7,240 nucleotides of DNA from Bryobacteraceae bacterium (GCA_025929455.1 JAICMB010000162.1:1-7240); one strand, 5' to 3'. Positions 1 through 6,036 are shown, numbered from the stretch's first letter. Numbers and translations: made by a program. Notes: generated from the sequence alone by a model not told the origin.

Positions 1-531
1 AAGACAAAGCTTGAGGCTGCCGACGCCGGCCATGCCGAAGCGCGGCGCCTCGAAGCCTGCGCCGCCGAACGCTTGAAAACGCTGCTGTCCATCAACGGAA
101 AGCGCACCGTCGATTCGTTCCATCGCGAGTTAGGCAAGATCGTGTGGGACTATTGCGGGATGTCGCGCAACGCCGCCGGTCTTGAGCGCGGCATCGAGGA
201 GATTCGTGAACTGCGGCAGGAATACTGGCAGAATGTGCGCGTGCCTGGCAGCGCCGAGGACCTGAACCAGTCGCTCGAAAAGGCCGGCCGCGTGGCGGAT
301 TTCTTTGAACTCGCGGAGCTGATGTGTATCGACGCGCTCGACCGCAACGAGAGCTGCGGCGGTCATTTCCGCGAGGAGTATCAGACGCCCGAAGGCGAGG
401 CGCTGCGCAACGATGAAGACTATTCTTACGTGTCGACGTGGTTTTATCAGGGCGATGGAGCACCGCCCCGCAAAGAGAAAGAGCCGCTAACGTTCGAGTA
501 CGTGCATCCCAGCCAGCGCAGCTACAAGTAA
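1..531 (+). CDS. sdhA: Succinate dehydrogenase / fumarate reductase flavoprotein subunit, C-terminal part
   Basis: This is the FAD-binding catalytic subunit of complex II, which oxidises succinate to fumarate at the cytoplasmic face of the membrane. The reading frame is open to the left edge, so only the last 176 residues are present and the start lies outside the window. Visible codons 115-126 read [12 protein letters not shown], the C-terminal arginine/ESxGxHxRE signature of SdhA/FrdA. It is followed by [13 protein letters not shown] and the aromatic YVSTWFY segment. This form, with [10 protein letters not shown] rather than the proteobacterial DYPERDD, is as I recall typical of Bacteroidetes- and Acidobacteria-type enzymes. 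The stop TAA (529-531) shares its last A with the ATG of sdhB, so the two genes are translationally coupled. The FAD-binding Rossmann part and active-site residues lie off the window. The frame is intact and I see no sign of damage. Confidence 0.95.
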   Translation, partial: KTKLEAADAGHAEARRLEACAAERLKTLLSINGKRTVDSFHRELGKIVWDYCGMSRNAAGLERGIEEIRELRQEYWQNVRVPGSAEDLNQSLEKAGRVADFFELAELMCIDALDRNESCGGHFREEYQTPEGEALRNDEDYSYVSTWFYQGDGAPPRKEKEPLTFEYVHPSQRSYK

Positions 532-1400
532 TGCGAATTATTCTCCACATCTGGCGCCAGAGAAGCGCAAACGAGCGTGGCCGCATGGTGCGGTACGAAC
601 TCGGCAACGTCAACCCCGACATGTCCGTGCTGGAAATGCTGGACGTGTTGAACGAAGAGCTCATCGAAAAGGGTGAGGAACCGGTCGCGTTCGAGCACGA
701 CTGCCGCGAGGGCATCTGCGGAACGTGCGGCTTCATGATCAACGGCGTGGCGCATGGTCCGTTGCGCGGCACCACGGTGTGCCAGCTCACCATGCGGCAT
801 TTTAAAGACGGGCAGCAGTTGTATCTCGAGCCTTGGCGCGCGAAACCGTTTCGAGTGATCAAGGACCTCGCGGTGGACCGTAGCGCGTTCGACCGCATTA
901 TTGCCGCGGGCGGTTACATCACGAGTCCCACCGGCAGTGCGCCGGACGGCAATGCCATTCTGGTTCCGAAGAACGAGTCGGACCGCGCTATGGATGCGGC
1001 CGCTTGCATCGGTTGCGGAGCTTGTGTCGCCGCGTGTCCCAATGCTTCGGCGGCGCTGTTTACGGGCGCAAAGATCACGCATCTCGGCGTTCTGCCGCAG
1101 GGCCAACCCGAGCGCGAGCGCCGCGCCATTAGCATGGTCGCGCAGCATAATGCCGAAGGATTCGGCCAATGCACCAGCATCGGCGAATGCCAGGCGGTCT
1201 GCCCCAAGGAGATCAAGATCGAAGTGATCGCGCGCATGAACCACGATTTCCTTGGCGCGGCCTGGAAGCGCCGCGAACGCCTGACCGCCGGCGGCATGTT
1301 CACGCGCTGGAGCACCGGCTCGCGGCTGAAGCAGGACCGCGTACCCGCCATGGCTTCCAGCCAACCGGGTCAACCTAAACTTACGGAGCCGCGACCGTAA
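531..1400 (+). CDS. sdhB: Succinate dehydrogenase / fumarate reductase iron-sulfur subunit
   Basis: This 289-residue iron-sulfur subunit carries electrons from the SdhA flavin to quinone. The N-terminal ferredoxin-like domain holds the [2Fe-2S] ligands C58, C63, C66 and C84 ([11 protein letters not shown], then TTVCQL). The C-terminal domain holds the [4Fe-4S] ligands C159, C162, C165 and C224, and the [3Fe-4S] ligands C169, C214 and C220 ([12 protein letters not shown], then [12 protein letters not shown]). All eleven cysteines are present, so the protein should be functional. ATG 531 was chosen because it overlaps the sdhA stop (TAATG) and gives the usual N-terminus with an LHIWRQ strand. 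The frame stays open upstream to 438, but that part is antisense-free sdhA coding sequence in another frame. No Shine-Dalgarno sequence precedes 531, which fits re-initiation after sdhA. The last ~35 residues (255-289) are a Ser/Pro/Arg-rich tail beyond the usual 240-255 residue family length. The sequence resembles Bacteroidetes-type SdhB. Confidence 0.96.
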   Translation: MRIILHIWRQRSANERGRMVRYELGNVNPDMSVLEMLDVLNEELIEKGEEPVAFEHDCREGICGTCGFMINGVAHGPLRGTTVCQLTMRHFKDGQQLYLEPWRAKPFRVIKDLAVDRSAFDRIIAAGGYITSPTGSAPDGNAILVPKNESDRAMDAAACIGCGACVAACPNASAALFTGAKITHLGVLPQGQPERERRAISMVAQHNAEGFGQCTSIGECQAVCPKEIKIEVIARMNHDFLGAAWKRRERLTAGGMFTRWSTGSRLKQDRVPAMASSQPGQPKLTEPRP

Positions 1401-1401
1401 G
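1380..1401 (+). terminator. Hairpin over the sdhB stop codon, possible weak terminator or 3' end stabiliser
   Basis: CTTACGG (1380-1386) and CCGTAAG (1395-1401) form a perfect 7-bp stem with an 8-base loop. The stem contains the sdhB stop codon TAA (1398-1400). No T-tract follows (next bases GGAGCGG), so it is not a canonical intrinsic terminator. It could stabilise the sdhAB mRNA end or be chance. Confidence 0.35.
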
Positions 1402-1489
1402 GGAGCGGACAGGCCCGCGCGCTCACGAACAGAAAGTCTTGAAAATGTTCGCGTTGCATGCGATTCTAATACCTGCGGCGTTTGCCCGC

Positions 1490-1495
1490 GATAAT
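1490..1495 (+). promoter_or_regulatory. Candidate -10 box (GATAAT) for ku
   Basis: GATAAT matches the sigma-70 -10 consensus at five of six bases and lies 16 bases before the ku ATG. A transcript starting about 7 bases downstream would have a leader of roughly 10 bases that just includes the AGGA at 1502-1505. I see no good -35 hexamer at 16-18 bases upstream. A second candidate, TCTAAT (1465-1470), has TTGAAA (1439-1444) upstream, but the 20-base spacer is long. Confidence 0.35.
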
Positions 1496-1501
1496 AAAGA
1501 C

Positions 1502-1505
1502 AGGA
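1502..1505 (+). promoter_or_regulatory. Ribosome binding site of ku (AGGA)
   Basis: AGGA sits 6 bases before ATG 1512, a normal Shine-Dalgarno spacing. It decides the ku start against the in-frame TTG at 1482, which would add ten residues not seen in Ku proteins. Confidence 0.6.
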
Positions 1506-1511
1506 CTTCGC

Positions 1512-2366
1512 ATGGCCAGCACAATTTGGAAGGGTCATCTGACCTTTGGGCTCGTTTCTTTTCCTGTAAAGCTTTATTCGGCGGCGCGCGCCGACAGCAT
1601 CAGTTTCAATCAGCTTCACAAAACCGATAACTCCCGCATCCGCCAGGTTATTTACTGCAAGGCCGAGGACAAAGAAGTGCCGCGCGCGGAACTCGTGAAA
1701 GGCTACGAGTACGAGAAGGACAAGTTCGTCATCATCGACGACGAAGACATCAAGAAGATCGCGCCGCCAACCGCGCGCACGATGGAGATTTTGGAGTTCG
1801 TAAAGTCCGCCGAAGTCGACCCGGTCTATTTCGAGGCGTCCTATTACATGGCGCCGGACGAAGCGGGCGAGCGTCCCTACGCGCTGCTCTATGACGTGCT
1901 GAAGAAGTCCGGCTACGTCGGCGTGGCGAAAATCGCGATGCATAGCCGCGAGCACATCGTCATCTTCCGGCCGGGCCAGTACGGGTTGCTGATGCACACG
2001 ATGTACTACACCAACGAGGTGCGCAAAACCGACGAGTTCCGTACGGACGCCACGCTGGTCGGGGACAAAGAGCGGCAGCTCGCCGAGATGCTGGTGGAGT
2101 CATTGGCGGCGGCGTTCGAGCCCGAAAAATACCACGACGCTTATCGGGACAATCTGCAGACGATGATCGACGCGAAGGTAAAGGGCCAGGAGATCGCCGC
2201 AACCCCGGCGCCCGCGCCCGCGAAGGTGATCGACATCATGGAAGCGCTGCGCCAGAGCTTGCAGATGTCCAAGAAACCCGCGGGGTCAAGTATCACGCTC
2301 GAAGCGGAACCGGCCGTGAACAAGCCCAAGAAGCGCACCGCGGGACGCCGCGCCGCAGAAGCCTAG
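1512..2366 (+). CDS. ku: Ku, DNA end-binding protein of bacterial non-homologous end joining
   Basis: This is a 284-residue bacterial Ku. In the family it forms a homodimeric ring that threads onto double-strand break ends and recruits the ligase/polymerase LigD. Residues 1-24 (IWKGHLTFGLVSFPVKLYSA) are the hallmark Ku start. GYEYEKDKFVIIDDEDI (64-80), the MHSREH element (143-148) and the RPGQYGLLMHTMYYTNEVR block (153-171) belong to the conserved beta-barrel and bridge. Residues 238-251 (KVIDIMEALRQSLQ) match the short C-terminal helix that in other bacteria contacts LigD. After it comes a Lys/Arg/Ala-rich tail (254-284) of the kind that helps DNA binding. ATG 1512 follows AGGA with 6-base spacing. 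No ligD or second ku is visible in the window, so the gene stands alone between sdhB and a secreted protein. The stop at 2364-2366 is 17 bases before the next start, so co-transcription with the next gene is possible. Confidence 0.96.
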   Translation: MASTIWKGHLTFGLVSFPVKLYSAARADSISFNQLHKTDNSRIRQVIYCKAEDKEVPRAELVKGYEYEKDKFVIIDDEDIKKIAPPTARTMEILEFVKSAEVDPVYFEASYYMAPDEAGERPYALLYDVLKKSGYVGVAKIAMHSREHIVIFRPGQYGLLMHTMYYTNEVRKTDEFRTDATLVGDKERQLAEMLVESLAAAFEPEKYHDAYRDNLQTMIDAKVKGQEIAATPAPAPAKVIDIMEALRQSLQMSKKPAGSSITLEAEPAVNKPKKRTAGRRAAEA

Positions 2367-2369
2367 CGG

Positions 2370-2375
2370 GATAAT
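2370..2375 (+). promoter_or_regulatory. Candidate -10 box (GATAAT) 8 bases before a GTG start: possible leaderless transcript
   Basis: GATAAT lies just after the ku stop and ends 8 bases before GTG 2384. Transcription normally starts about 7 bases after a -10 box, so the mRNA would begin at or next to the start codon. The surrounding 17-base word (2368-2384) matches 13 of 17 positions of the word before ku (1488-1504). No -35 element is recognisable, since the upstream DNA is the ku coding end. Confidence 0.4.
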
Positions 2376-2383
2376 AGCGGCAG

Positions 2384-3076
2384 GTGCGGGCCGCGCTTGC
2401 ATTCGCAATTCTGCCTTTGGTGCTCGCCATCCCACTGCAAGCGGGATGGAAGATCACGACCGTAACGACGGACGGCGGCGCGCGGTTCACAGAGACGGAG
2501 TACTCCTCCGGCCAACGATATCGCCGCGATTCAAAGGATGGCGGCGTAATTATCGATTTTGCCGCGTCACGCCAGATCGCCTGGAGCGTCCCGTCGCGCG
2601 AATACGTCGTGCACCGGATCAAGCCCGACAAACACCCGGAAACGACCGGTCCGGTAATCGTGTTTCACCTCGATACAAAAGATACCGGTGAACGCCGCAC
2701 GATGTTCGGCCGCAACGCGCGGCATCTGATCACGCGCGAATGGCGCGAGAGTGCACCGGGCGAGGGCTCCGTCACGGACGCATGGTACGTCGATGTCGAT
2801 TCGCTGCCGCCGATGAAAAACGGCGTTGGAGTCGCGGTATTGACTGCGGGTGCGGCGCGGCCGGCGGTCGACATTAAACGCACCGGCGCCGCCATCCGCG
2901 GATTAGCCGTGCTGGAAACCAAAACCGGCGCTGCCGGCGCGTTTACGAGACACGTAACCGACCTTTATGAAGGCCCGCTCGACCCCGCCCTGTTTTCGCC
3001 GCCGCCAGGTTACCGCCTGGGCCCGAGATCCTGGCTTGAGCAGTTCGAGGACTTGCTCGCGGGCCTGTTCCACTAA
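2384..3076 (+). CDS. Secreted protein of unknown function
   Basis: This 230-residue protein has an N-terminal signal peptide. MRAALAFAILPLVLAIPLQA (1-20) is a short basic start, a hydrophobic core and a likely signal peptidase I site after QA, before GW. It is therefore probably exported to the periplasm or beyond. I recognise no enzyme motif. The mature part has the look of small secreted proteins common in Acidobacteria (DUF4412-like). A beta-rich start reads TTVTTDGGARFTETEY and QRYRRDSKDGGVIIDF (45-59). A middle block has HLITREW (114-120) and DAWYVDVDSLP (122-132). It ends with LYEGPLDPALFSPPPGYR (194-211). That family link is from memory and weak. The GTG start is forced: an in-frame TAG lies at 2375-2377, and later starts would cut into the signal peptide. 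There is no Shine-Dalgarno sequence. The only cysteine-free export clue is the signal peptide, and no lipobox is present. Confidence 0.82.
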   Translation: MRAALAFAILPLVLAIPLQAGWKITTVTTDGGARFTETEYSSGQRYRRDSKDGGVIIDFAASRQIAWSVPSREYVVHRIKPDKHPETTGPVIVFHLDTKDTGERRTMFGRNARHLITREWRESAPGEGSVTDAWYVDVDSLPPMKNGVGVAVLTAGAARPAVDIKRTGAAIRGLAVLETKTGAAGAFTRHVTDLYEGPLDPALFSPPPGYRLGPRSWLEQFEDLLAGLFH

Positions 3077-3104
3077 AGCTATACAGAAAATTCGTGTCCC
3101 GGCC

Positions 3105-3110
3105 GATAAC
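3105..3110 (+). promoter_or_regulatory. Candidate -10 box (GATAAC) 7 bases before the PAP2 start: possible leaderless transcript
   Basis: GATAAC ends 7 bases before ATG 3118, the usual distance from a -10 box to the transcription start. It mirrors the arrangement at 2370-2384. No -35 consensus is clear at 16-18 bases upstream. A competing -10 could be TATACA at 3080-3085, which would give a leader of about 25 bases. Confidence 0.3.
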
Positions 3111-3117
3111 TCGCTAG

Positions 3118-4359
3118 ATGATCGATCGGCTCGCCCGCACGCTTGCTGTACTCGTGCTGCTCGCGATGTCGGCGCCCAAAGTCGCGCCCGTTCGAGGAGC
3201 GCCGCTGCAAACGATCGCGCTGCACTTCGTTTCTATATTGACGGCCTGGTGGATCACCGTGCCCGCGCACGAACGCCGGCGTGCGGCGGTGTGGGCTACG
3301 GCGATCGGCGCGGCGTTGCCGGCCCTGTTTTACATCGTAGGATGGCCCCTAATGCGTGGCCCGGAGCTGGCCGCGAGTTGTTTCGCGTCCGGCATGCTTC
3401 TCTATCTCGCAATTCGGGCGTGCCAAACTACCGTATTTGTCGCCCCGTTCATGTTGGCGGCGTTCAGCCCGATTTTCGTCGCGGTGATTTCCATCACGCT
3501 CGATGCCGTGCCCGCGTGGACACCGGTGATCTTCGATGCGGCGATTTACCGCGTCGAAGCAGCGTGGGGCGCGCCTGGGTTCGCCGTGGGCCGCTGCTTT
3601 ATGCAGTGGTGGTGGCTGAAGTGGCCATGCATCGCAGTGTATGTGTTACTGCCGGCCGCTGAGGTGGCCGCGCTCGGCATGTACCTGCGCGCGCGGGAGC
3701 GCTTTCGCGCGAACATCCCAGGCGTTCTGCTGCTGGCCGGACCGCTCGCTTTCCTGTTCTATTTCATTTGTCCGGCGGTGGGGCCGGTACACGTGTTTCC
3801 GGCCGATTTTCCGCTCCGAACGCCGGTGGTGGAACATGCTTCGGTTGCTGCTGACGCGCTGCGAAACGCGATGCCCTCCATGCATGTGGGCTGGGCGATT
3901 CTGTTGTGGTGGAACATGCGCGTGCTAGGGCGGTGGTGGAACCGTGGCGGCCTGCTGTTTCTCGCCATGACCGTCCTGGCCACGCTCGGAACAGGCGAGC
4001 ATTACGTGCTGGATTTGATCGTGGCGCTCCCGCTGGCATTCGGGTGGCAGGCGCTGTGGGAACGTTATTGGTTAGCGGGCGCTACCGGCGTGGCAGTTAG
4101 CGCGCTCTCTTGTGCCTTGGTTCGGCTTTCGCCGGGCGCATCCATTTCACCGGCCGTGCTGGGTTTTGCGATCGCCGCCGGTGCGGCCGTATATTCGTTC
4201 GCGGTCGTGCGGACTTTGTCGCGTCAGCCCGCGCATTCACCGCGGCCGAGCTTCAGCGAGAACGCGCCTTCGTCGCCCCAGTCGCGGAACAGCTCGGGCG
4301 AGTACTCGGCGGGTTTGGCAAGGTCGGCGGTCAACGCGCGGAACGTCTCCACTTTGTAG
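3118..4359 (+). CDS. PAP2-superfamily integral membrane phosphatase / phosphotransferase (Aur1-like, PAP2_3 type)
   Basis: This is a 413-residue polytopic membrane protein with hydrophobic segments near 5-18, 30-48, 56-76, 83-98, 107-128, 168-190, 200-220, 255-270, 277-291, 297-310 and 341-364. The catalytic signature is split. PSMHVGW (253-259) corresponds to the PAP2 PSxH motif, and GTGEHYVLDL (291-300) supplies the second histidine (H295) and aspartate (D299). There is no classical KxxxxxxRP motif. Instead CPAVGPVHVFP (218-228) precedes the PSMH motif, as in the inositol-phosphorylceramide-synthase-like PAP2_3 group. Such enzymes transfer or remove phosphate groups on lipid or isoprenoid substrates in the membrane; the substrate here cannot be read from sequence. 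ATG 3118 is directly preceded by an in-frame TAG (3115-3117), so the start cannot lie further upstream. The last 44 residues (370-413) are Ser/Pro-rich and non-hydrophobic, and they are encoded opposite the reductase C-terminus. Confidence 0.85.
   Translation: MIDRLARTLAVLVLLAMSAPKVAPVRGAPLQTIALHFVSILTAWWITVPAHERRRAAVWATAIGAALPALFYIVGWPLMRGPELAASCFASGMLLYLAIRACQTTVFVAPFMLAAFSPIFVAVISITLDAVPAWTPVIFDAAIYRVEAAWGAPGFAVGRCFMQWWWLKWPCIAVYVLLPAAEVAALGMYLRARERFRANIPGVLLLAGPLAFLFYFICPAVGPVHVFPADFPLRTPVVEHASVAADALRNAMPSMHVGWAILLWWNMRVLGRWWNRGGLLFLAMTVLATLGTGEHYVLDLIVALPLAFGWQALWERYWLAGATGVAVSALSCALVRLSPGASISPAVLGFAIAAGAAVYSFAVVRTLSRQPAHSPRPSFSENAPSSPQSRNSSGEYSAGLARSAVNARNVSTL
3826..3942 (+). repeat. 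Three copies of the word GTGGTGGAAC inside the PAP2 gene
   Basis: GTGGTGGAACATGC occurs exactly at 3826-3839 and again at 3906-3919. GTGGTGGAAC recurs at 3933-3942. The first copy is read as V-V-E-H, the other two as W-W-N. The first copy is therefore not explained by a repeated peptide. It may be chance in a Trp/Val-rich membrane protein. Confidence 0.5.
4224..4359. other. 136-base tail-to-tail overlap of the PAP2 and reductase genes
   Basis: The PAP2 gene (+) ends at 4359, while the reductase gene (-) ends at 4224. The register places third codon positions of both genes opposite each other. The reductase side is conserved sequence, whereas the PAP2 side is a Ser/Pro-rich tail, so the PAP2 end was probably extended into its neighbour. 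Confidence 0.85.
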
Positions 4360-5996
4360 CGCAGCACGTAATCGCGGAAGCGCTCGCCCGCGGCACGATT
4401 TTCGATGAAGTGATCGAGTACGCGGCGCACCGCAACCGTCGCGAACTTCGCCGGAAGGCTCTGAATCGCCATGCCGAATTTCATCATGCCCTCACCGTCG
4501 AAACCTCCGCCGAGCAGCATCTGATAATACGGCACTTCCTTGCCGTCGACCTTACGAGCGTTTCCGTAAAATCCGATATCGCCTAACCAATGCTGGCCGC
4601 ACGCATTCGGGCACCCGCTCACGCGAATCGCGAGCCGCCGCACTTCCGGATCGTCATAGCCCGCCACCGCGTCCGCCAGCACCTTCCCCATGTTCATGGA
4701 TTTGGTCAGGCCCAGGTTGCAGCTATACGCGCCAGGGCAGGTTACGACGTCGTCAATTTCGTGCGCACCGGCACCGTCGAGCTCGATCTGGCGCAGCGCC
4801 GCGTACACGCGGTGCAGATTGCGTAACGGAATAAACGCGATATTCAGGTTCTGATCGATGCCCGCGCGCAGCAGATGGTCGCCCGCGTCCTCGGCCAAGC
4901 GCGCCAGAGCCCGCATCTGATCGCCCGTAAGATTGCCGTTCGGCACTTTTACGGTGACCACGGCGTAGCCGGTCTGCTTTTGCTCGCGCACGTTCGTTTC
5001 GAGCCACGCATCAAACTGCGGATCGGGCGCAGCGGAATTCAGCACCGGCAGATCGTTGCCTTGGCCAAGCGGAGGCGGTACGGCCTGAAAGCCGCCGAAG
5101 CCATCGGGCACCGCCGCCGGCAACGGGATGCCGCCGTTTTCCAGGATGTCCTGGTATTCGCGCTCGATCTGATCTTTTACCCAGTCCCAGCCGCGCTCAC
5201 GCAAAACGAACTTCAGGCGCGCCGTGTTCTTGTTGTTGCGCGTGCCGTGTTTATTGAACAAGCGCAGGACGGCTTCGATGCGGTGAACCAACTGGTCCGC
5301 TGGTAGAAACTCGTCGAGCAACCGCGACTCGCTCGGCAGCGGCCCAAGTCCACCGCCGATCACTACGCGAAACCCGTGCACGCCGTCGCGAATCTGCGCA
5401 CGCAGCCCCACATCGTGGATATGCGTCGCCATGCAGTCTTCCGCACATGCTGAGAATGCAATCTTGAACTTGCGCGGCATGCTGTCGGTCAGTTCCTTAT
5501 GCAGGAACGCGAACGCGATGCGCTGCGCGTACGGGCGCACATCGAACGGCTCCTCGGGAAGCAGGCCGCTCAGCGGGCAGCACGTGACGTTGCGGACGGT
5601 GTTGTAGCAGGCCTCGCGCGTGGTGAGCCGGGCGTCGGCCAGCCGGTGCAGCAGCGGCGGAACGTTCGCGAGCGGCACGAAGTGGAACTGCATGTTCTGC
5701 CGCGTGGTCAAGTGACCCTTGCCGCCGCCATAGACGTCGGCGATTTCCGCCAGCGTACGGATTTGGCGCGTGGTCAGAACCCCGCTCGGAATCTTGGTGC
5801 GGACCATGTGCACGTCGGGTTGGCGCTGGCCGTAGATGCCGCGGCGCAGCCGGAACGCCCGAAACTGATCGGCGGTAAGCTCACCGGCCGTGAAGCGTTC
5901 TGCAGCTTGGCGGAAATCCTCAATGTCCTGGCGGACGATGGCGTCGTAATCCGCGCCGAGCTGCCTTTCGGGTACAGTTGCGGCTTGGTCTATCAT
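4224..5996 (-). CDS. Siroheme-[4Fe-4S] nitrite/sulfite reductase, probably an assimilatory sulfite reductase
   Basis: This 590-residue soluble enzyme is of the ferredoxin-dependent NirA/SiR type. It would reduce sulfite to sulfide or nitrite to ammonia by six electrons. It has the expected two-fold repeat: ferredoxin-like half-domains (around 55-120 and 340-405), each followed by a siroheme-fold domain. The cofactor ligands are C420, C426, C462 and C466 (TCPGAYSC and GCPNACGQHW), the C-x5-C...C-x3-C pattern, with C466 expected to bridge cluster and siroheme. By eye, R66, R135, K176 and K178 align with the anion-binding residues of E. coli CysI (R83, R153, K215, K217). K178 lies in PRKFKIA; sulfite reductases have Lys here, while plant and cyanobacterial nitrite reductases have Asn, so sulfite is favoured. 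The Tyr-Cys crosslink pair of Mycobacterium NirA appears replaced by H63 and T133. The C-terminus DWGDEGAFS...GRGECAG is family-like. ATG 5996 follows a good Shine-Dalgarno sequence. No cysH or other sulfur gene is adjacent. Confidence 0.93.
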   Translation of the reverse strand: MIDQAATVPERQLGADYDAIVRQDIEDFRQAAERFTAGELTADQFRAFRLRRGIYGQRQPDVHMVRTKIPSGVLTTRQIRTLAEIADVYGGGKGHLTTRQNMQFHFVPLANVPPLLHRLADARLTTREACYNTVRNVTCCPLSGLLPEEPFDVRPYAQRIAFAFLHKELTDSMPRKFKIAFSACAEDCMATHIHDVGLRAQIRDGVHGFRVVIGGGLGPLPSESRLLDEFLPADQLVHRIEAVLRLFNKHGTRNNKNTARLKFVLRERGWDWVKDQIEREYQDILENGGIPLPAAVPDGFGGFQAVPPPLGQGNDLPVLNSAAPDPQFDAWLETNVREQKQTGYAVVTVKVPNGNLTGDQMRALARLAEDAGDHLLRAGIDQNLNIAFIPLRNLHRVYAALRQIELDGAGAHEIDDVVTCPGAYSCNLGLTKSMNMGKVLADAVAGYDDPEVRRLAIRVSGCPNACGQHWLGDIGFYGNARKVDGKEVPYYQMLLGGGFDGEGMMKFGMAIQSLPAKFATVAVRRVLDHFIENRAAGERFRDYVLRYKVETFRALTADLAKPAEYSPELFRDWGDEGAFSLKLGRGECAG

Positions 5997-6002
5997 GGCA
6001 AA

Positions 6003-6008
6003 TCCCCT
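6003..6008 (-). promoter_or_regulatory. Ribosome binding site of the reductase gene (AGGGGA)
   Basis: AGGGGA on the - strand sits 6 bases before ATG 5996 and supports that start. It contrasts with the + strand genes at 2384 and 3118, which lack any such site. Confidence 0.65.
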
Positions 6009-6020
6009 AATTACCTATCG

Positions 6021-6036
6021 AGATTAGCAGATTAGC
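6021..6036 (-). repeat. Perfect tandem octamer GCTAATCT x2
   Basis: On the - strand GCTAATCT is repeated twice without a gap. The second copy coincides with the proposed -10 box. It could be a duplicated -10 region, an operator, or chance. Confidence 0.55.

Noticed and set aside
438..530. Upstream extension of sdhB to 438
   Set aside because: The extra 31 residues lie inside the conserved end of sdhA and have no family counterpart; ATG 531 with TAATG coupling explains the start.
92..898. 268-codon - strand open frame opposite sdhA and sdhB
   Set aside because: Arg/Ser-rich shadow of the conserved sdhAB coding strand, with no domain or ribosome binding site support.
1439..1470. TTGAAA ... 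TCTAAT as the ku promoter
   Set aside because: Both hexamers look good, but the 20-base spacer is outside the usual 16-18 range. It is kept only as an alternative to GATAAT at 1490.
1482..1511. TTG start for ku at 1482
   Set aside because: It adds ten residues absent from Ku proteins, while ATG 1512 has AGGA at proper spacing and the standard Ku N-terminus.
522..1997. 491-codon open frame on the - strand across sdhB, the gap and ku
   Set aside because: It is antisense to two firmly identified genes, has an odd His/Arg/Val-rich composition and matches no family I know. Long antisense frames are expected in GC-rich coding DNA.
3005..3020. CCAGG-N6-CCTGG hairpin
   Set aside because: Only five base pairs, inside a coding region, with no T-tract; probably chance in GC-rich DNA.
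2967..3662. 231-codon + strand open frame bridging the secreted-protein and PAP2 genes
   Set aside because: Arg/Ala/Cys-rich out-of-frame shadow of both genes.
4110..4586. 158-codon + strand open frame across the PAP2 end and reductase 3' end
   Set aside because: It overlaps the better-supported PAP2 frame and is antisense to the conserved reductase sequence; no start signal or family match.
5499..6035. 178-codon + strand open frame opposite the reductase N-terminus
   Set aside because: Composition is typical of an antisense shadow, and the opposite strand has a clear family assignment and ribosome binding site.
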